Of a stretch of DNA of 8,213 bases, positions 5,696 through 8,213 are shown in pieces; the stretch's first letter is position 1; each line of letters begins with the position of its first letter. Location: positions 1 through 8,213 of the forward strand of contig CAIOIN010000132.1 of assembly GCA_903858385.1 (NCBI GenBank), read 5' to 3'. The notes under the pieces are model-generated. The model made no database searches, was not told the origin of the DNA, and saw only the letters and a program-made list of their open reading frames with translations. The DNA is from an uncultured Microcaldota archaeon (GTDB taxonomy: Archaea > Micrarchaeota > Micrarchaeia > Micrarchaeales > Micrarchaeaceae). The translations under genes were made by a program, and so were the position numbers.

Positions 5696-5708
5696 ATTTT
5701 AATAAATA
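5696..5708 (-). promoter_or_regulatory. TATA-like box for tRNA-Leu
   Basis: TATTTATTAAAAT on the minus strand, centred about 28 bases before the tRNA 5' end. Confidence 0.6.
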
Positions 5709-5792
5709 CGTGAGCATTGTCGGGTCGTCCACCGCATTTACATCAGTACATAGGCGTCCGAGATATATATACCTTCTTGAGAGAATTCCGAT

Positions 5793-5834
5793 AGGTTTAA
5801 AAACCTTTCTACGGGGTACGCCTTTTCACGTACC
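5793..5834 (-). terminator. Double hairpin terminator candidate after the glycosyltransferase
   Basis: On the minus strand, GGTACG and CGTACC form a 6-bp stem (5815-5834) around an 8-base loop, beginning at the last base of the stop codon. A second palindrome, AGGTTTTTAAACCT (5793-5806), follows and supplies a five-T run. The placement right after the stop suggests 3'-end formation for the tyrS-glycosyltransferase unit. Confidence 0.5.
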
Positions 5835-6964
5835 TACATCTTGCTTACTTTCCTTACCAATGGATCGAACTTCTTGAAGAATGAGTTCCAAGAATACTCG
5901 GCTATGACCCTGCTCCGGCCTGCTTTGCCCATGCTCTCCGCTATCGCTTGATGTTCGGCTATGAACTGCATCTTTTTGGCCATCTCATCAACGGAATTGA
6001 CTAGGAACCCGGTCTTGTTATCAAGTATCGTCTCCTTCGGTCCGCCCTCGTTGACCGATATGACCGGCTTGGAGCTGGCCATGCCCTCAAGGGGCGCTAT
6101 GCCGAAATCCTCGTTGATCGCGCTGAAAAGCACGGCCGTGGAGCCGGAATAAAGTTTGACAAGCTCTTCATCACTCGGGTTCTTCCTGAACACCACGTTC
6201 TTTACGCGCATCGCCCTCAGTTTCTCGTAATACTTCTCGAAGTCGGCGTACCTCTTCGACACCGAGCCCGCTATCACCAGCTTGTAATCGCCTTTTGTTG
6301 TCTTGGTGAATTTTTCGAAGGCGGCAATGACGTACTCCTGCCTCTTCTGCGGCGCTATCCTCGAAGGATAAAGGAAATATCTTTCGTCTCCGCCGTTCGC
6401 GAATCTCTCATAATCGACACCCGGGTTTATGACCTCTCCGCCCCTGGACAGATATTTCATCAGTCTTTCGTCGGTGTTTTTGCTGTTTGTGGCTATTGCC
6501 TCTATCTTCTTCACTATCCTTTTTTCTTCGATCTCGTAAGCCTTGGAGAAAACACCGTACAATAGCGCTTCTGCCGTGGATTTTTCCCTTGTCTTCGTGG
6601 ACCTTAAGTCATACACCTCTCTGGGTGGGGTATGGCAGTACCACAAAACCCTCTTGTTATGGTTCCGTATCCACTCGCTCGGAGAGGCATGCGCGTTTAT
6701 CACGTCGTAATCCTCCTTTATCTTCGTGTTGTAGAAGCCGAACGCGTAGTAGACTGCATTGGAGATGCGCCCTGGCAGCACCGCATTGATCTTGGTTTTC
6801 TTGCCGATGACATCGATGTCCAATTTTTCAAACTCCTCGAAAGTCGAATCCTTGTCATAGCCCAACGTGTATATCTTCGCGTCATAATGCTGGGCTATTC
6901 TCAATATCACGCGCTCCGCTCCGCCTCTTTCGTTGAGGTTGTGTTGCGCTATTATCATCTTCAT
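5834..6964 (-). CDS. Glycosyltransferase family 4 (GT-B fold)
   Basis: A 376-residue retaining GT4 glycosyltransferase that would transfer a sugar from a nucleotide-sugar donor to an acceptor; the acceptor cannot be named from sequence. The N-terminal Rossmann domain carries the NERGGAERV loop (11-19), typical of the acceptor-side glycine-rich motif, and HTPPREVYD near 115. The C-terminal donor domain starts near RYFLYPSRIAPQKRQE, contains KLVIAGS, and has the E-x7-E motif (E285 and E293 in EDFGIAPLEG) followed by SVNEGGPKETI. No membrane segment is seen, so it likely acts on the cytoplasmic face on lipid-linked glycan or S-layer/glycolipid precursors (inference). It begins 44 bases after the tyrS stop in the same direction, so it may share that transcript. 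The ATG has only a weak upstream GATGGA. Confidence 0.92.
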   Translation of the reverse strand: MKMIIAQHNLNERGGAERVILRIAQHYDAKIYTLGYDKDSTFEEFEKLDIDVIGKKTKINAVLPGRISNAVYYAFGFYNTKIKEDYDVINAHASPSEWIRNHNKRVLWYCHTPPREVYDLRSTKTREKSTAEALLYGVFSKAYEIEEKRIVKKIEAIATNSKNTDERLMKYLSRGGEVINPGVDYERFANGGDERYFLYPSRIAPQKRQEYVIAAFEKFTKTTKGDYKLVIAGSVSKRYADFEKYYEKLRAMRVKNVVFRKNPSDEELVKLYSGSTAVLFSAINEDFGIAPLEGMASSKPVISVNEGGPKETILDNKTGFLVNSVDEMAKKMQFIAEHQAIAESMGKAGRSRVIAEYSWNSFFKKFDPLVRKVSKM

Positions 6965-7008
6965 TCCATCGACCAGGATAATCTTTGCAGGTCTTGCGGC
7001 TTATCCGA

Positions 7009-8076
7009 TTATTTCTGCGGCGCTTCCAGCATCTTCAATATCTCTTCCCTCTCTGCACTGAACCTCTTGCGTATGGGCGCCATTATGTCTATCAGCGCTC
7101 CGGCTGCGGCATTCTTCAAATCCATTGGATGCAGCTTTTTGGCTTCGAAATCCCTGGCAAGCTCGACGTAGCCTGTGTATTCGGTGTCTCCGCCGTACTC
7201 CTTCTTCCTCTCCACCATAAGTTTTCCCATCGTAGGCAGTATCATGTGCTTGCACAAAAACATGACTGGATTGCCTTCTATTATGCCCACCGGGCACCAT
7301 GCATTTTTCATTGCCGCCTTCACCTCGTCTTCCGTCGCGAGTATCGATATGAAAGAACCGGGCCTCGACTTGCTCATTTTGTTTGCCGCCACCTGCTCCT
7401 CTTTGGACATTTCATCAGTGATCTTCGGGGGTTCAAGCAATGACGGAACCAAATAATGATGCAGGGGCACGATGGTCTTCATCTTCATCTCCTTGAACGT
7501 CTCCTTGGCGAAGACATGGACTTTCCTCTGGTCCATGCCTGCGTGCGGTAAATCTGCATCTAGGGCCCATATGTCTGCGGTCTGCATTATCGGGTATATG
7601 TACTGCGAGATGTGCAGCGCATCCTTCTCGCTCCTGCCCTCTATGACAAGCATTCGTGTAGCTCTCGCCACCGTGGCACGCCTGGCTATCTGAATCATCA
7701 GCTTCCAGTATTCGTCATTGCCCTTGTAAAGGTCCGAACCAAGGACCACCTTCGTGTTCGGGCAGAATGTGTTGAATACCTTTCTGTAGAATTCAGAGAC
7801 CTTCTTTATCTTTTCCCAGTCCCCGCCGAGCTTGTTGTTCGCCATCGTGTGCCAATCGGCGAGAAGTACTTGCGTCTCTATTCCGGCTTTGTTGAAATCG
7901 TTTATCTTCTTGCCGCCCATGAGCAGGTGGCCTATGTGCAGCATGCCGCTTATCTCGAGGCCTATGTAGTGCTTCGGCCTGGAGTTCGTCTCCAGCACGT
8001 TTCGCAGCTCTTCATCCGTTATGACCTCCTCCAACGGCTCAGACTTTATCAGGTCGAGCTTCGTCTCGATGTCCAT
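7009..8076 (-). CDS. tyrS: Tyrosyl-tRNA synthetase (archaeal type)
   Basis: Charges tRNA-Tyr with tyrosine. The protein is 355 residues from the ATG at 8076. It contains HYIGLEISGMLHIGHLL with the HIGH motif at 47-50, VLLADWHTM, the tyrosine-pocket segment YPIMQTADI (161-169) followed by GMDQRKVHVFAKE, KMSKS at 233-237, AWCPVGIIEGNPVM, and the C-terminal LHPMDLKNAAAGALI...PIRKRF that distinguishes TyrRS from TrpRS. The KMSKS loop is canonical, whereas some archaeal TyrRSs have KMSSS. About a dozen extra residues (ITDEMSKEEQVAAN) precede KMSKS relative to the compact archaeal form. An in-frame TTG at 8112 would add 12 residues but lies in the TATA-like box, so ATG 8076 is preferred; TAGGG precedes it. 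The glycosyltransferase gene follows. Confidence 0.95.
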   Translation of the reverse strand: MDIETKLDLIKSEPLEEVITDEELRNVLETNSRPKHYIGLEISGMLHIGHLLMGGKKINDFNKAGIETQVLLADWHTMANNKLGGDWEKIKKVSEFYRKVFNTFCPNTKVVLGSDLYKGNDEYWKLMIQIARRATVARATRMLVIEGRSEKDALHISQYIYPIMQTADIWALDADLPHAGMDQRKVHVFAKETFKEMKMKTIVPLHHYLVPSLLEPPKITDEMSKEEQVAANKMSKSRPGSFISILATEDEVKAAMKNAWCPVGIIEGNPVMFLCKHMILPTMGKLMVERKKEYGGDTEYTGYVELARDFEAKKLHPMDLKNAAAGALIDIMAPIRKRFSAEREEILKMLEAPQK

Positions 8077-8086
8077 GCTATTCCCT

Positions 8087-8099
8087 AGGTTATTAACCT
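8087..8099. promoter_or_regulatory. Palindrome over the predicted tyrS transcription start
   Basis: AGGTTA-T-TAACCT is a perfect 13-base inverted repeat located at the predicted transcription start of tyrS. Two more AGGTTA hexamers lie at 8121-8126 (minus) and 8148-8153 (plus). This is a candidate operator, not a proven one. Confidence 0.4.
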
Positions 8100-8111
8100 C
8101 GCACCGCAACA

Positions 8112-8118
8112 ATTTAAA
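8112..8118 (-). promoter_or_regulatory. TATA-like box for tyrS
   Basis: TTTAAAT on the minus strand predicts a transcription start near 8089, giving a leader of about 14 bases before the ATG at 8076. Confidence 0.5.
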
Positions 8119-8144
8119 CCTAACCTACGGCACCGTCTCGTAGC

Positions 8145-8213
8145 ATGAGGTTAAATAGCGCTTAAGCCCGCGTGGGCGAAAGCGGTGCCTAAACAACAAA
8201 GCCTCATCAGCGC
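8145..8213 (+). other. Structured, possibly transcribed right edge
   Basis: TTAAATA (8151-8157) is a TATA-like box on the plus strand. It is followed by a two-part hairpin at 8159-8184: CGCTT/AAGCG outside, an AA/GA internal loop, then GCCC/GGGC closed by GCGT. ATGAGG (8145-8150) and CCTCAT (8202-8207) are a further inverted pair enclosing it. A GTG at 8185 opens a frame (VPKQQSLISA) that runs off the window, so this may be the start of a protein gene or a structured RNA. Nothing is recognisable. Confidence 0.25.

Noticed and set aside
5593..5877. An open frame of 94 codons on the plus strand across the tRNA-Leu gene.
   Set aside because: It is antisense to a well-formed tRNA and to the end of the glycosyltransferase gene, and its protein has no family features.
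7612..8088. A 158-codon open frame on the plus strand opposite tyrS, with similar ones opposite the C39-like gene (4926-5507) and the glycosyltransferase (6632-7171).
   Set aside because: Each lies antisense to a gene with clear family motifs, and their translations are rich in R, L, Y and V with no recognisable motif, as expected for reverse-frame shadows.
8204..8209. UGAUGA on the minus strand as the C box of a C/D guide RNA.
   Set aside because: No CUGA D or D' box follows at a usable distance, and the flanks do not form the expected terminal stem.
1..8213. CRISPR array, insertion sequence, transposase or long direct repeats.
   Set aside because: I saw no regularly spaced repeats, terminal inverted repeats flanking a gene, or transposase motifs anywhere in the window.

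Overview
The window comes from an archaeon. The evidence is an archaeal (class I) CCA-adding enzyme, an archaeal-type Trm1 methyltransferase, an archaeal-type TyrRS, the archaeal DUF357 family, an AK6/Fap7-type nucleotide kinase, TATA-like boxes about 25-30 bases upstream of gene starts, GGTGA-type ribosome binding sites, and tRNA genes without an encoded CCA. The compact layout, the many TTG/GTG starts and a tRNA whose T-loop is split by a 12-base insertion resemble DPANN/ARMAN-type (Micrarchaeota) genomes. That lineage assignment is inference.

Layout, left to right. (1) 1-177, minus: N-terminus of a winged-helix protein of the HTH_42/AlkZ-like family, cut by the window edge. (2) 226-297, minus: tRNA-Ala(CGC) with an unusual D-loop/T-loop contact. 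(3) 372-1790, plus: cca. (4) 1785-2974, minus: a two-gene unit of an unrecognised protein followed by an AK6/Fap7-like kinase, whose end overlaps the end of cca. (5) 3020-4354, plus: DUF357 protein and trm1 with no gap between them. (6) 4503-4808, plus: a small CXXC-rich basic protein. (7) 4899-5549, minus: a peptidase_C39-like (DUF3335-type) protein with Ser where the catalytic Cys is expected. (8) 5578-5674, minus: tRNA-Leu(CAA) with a probable T-loop mini-intron. (9) 5834-8076, minus: tyrS followed by a GT4 glycosyltransferase. (10) 8077-8213: a promoter and inverted-repeat region, perhaps the start of another transcript.

The common theme is tRNA supply and maturation: two tRNA genes without CCA, the enzyme that adds CCA, the enzyme that methylates G26 (both tRNAs carry G26), and an aminoacyl-tRNA synthetase. 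The AK6/Fap7 homologue adds a likely ribosome-assembly factor. The most notable observation is the tRNA-Leu T-loop insertion, which can be drawn as a reduced bulge-helix-bulge splice site. Next come the A18/G55 double change in tRNA-Ala and a cluster of AGGTTA hexamers around the tyrS promoter.
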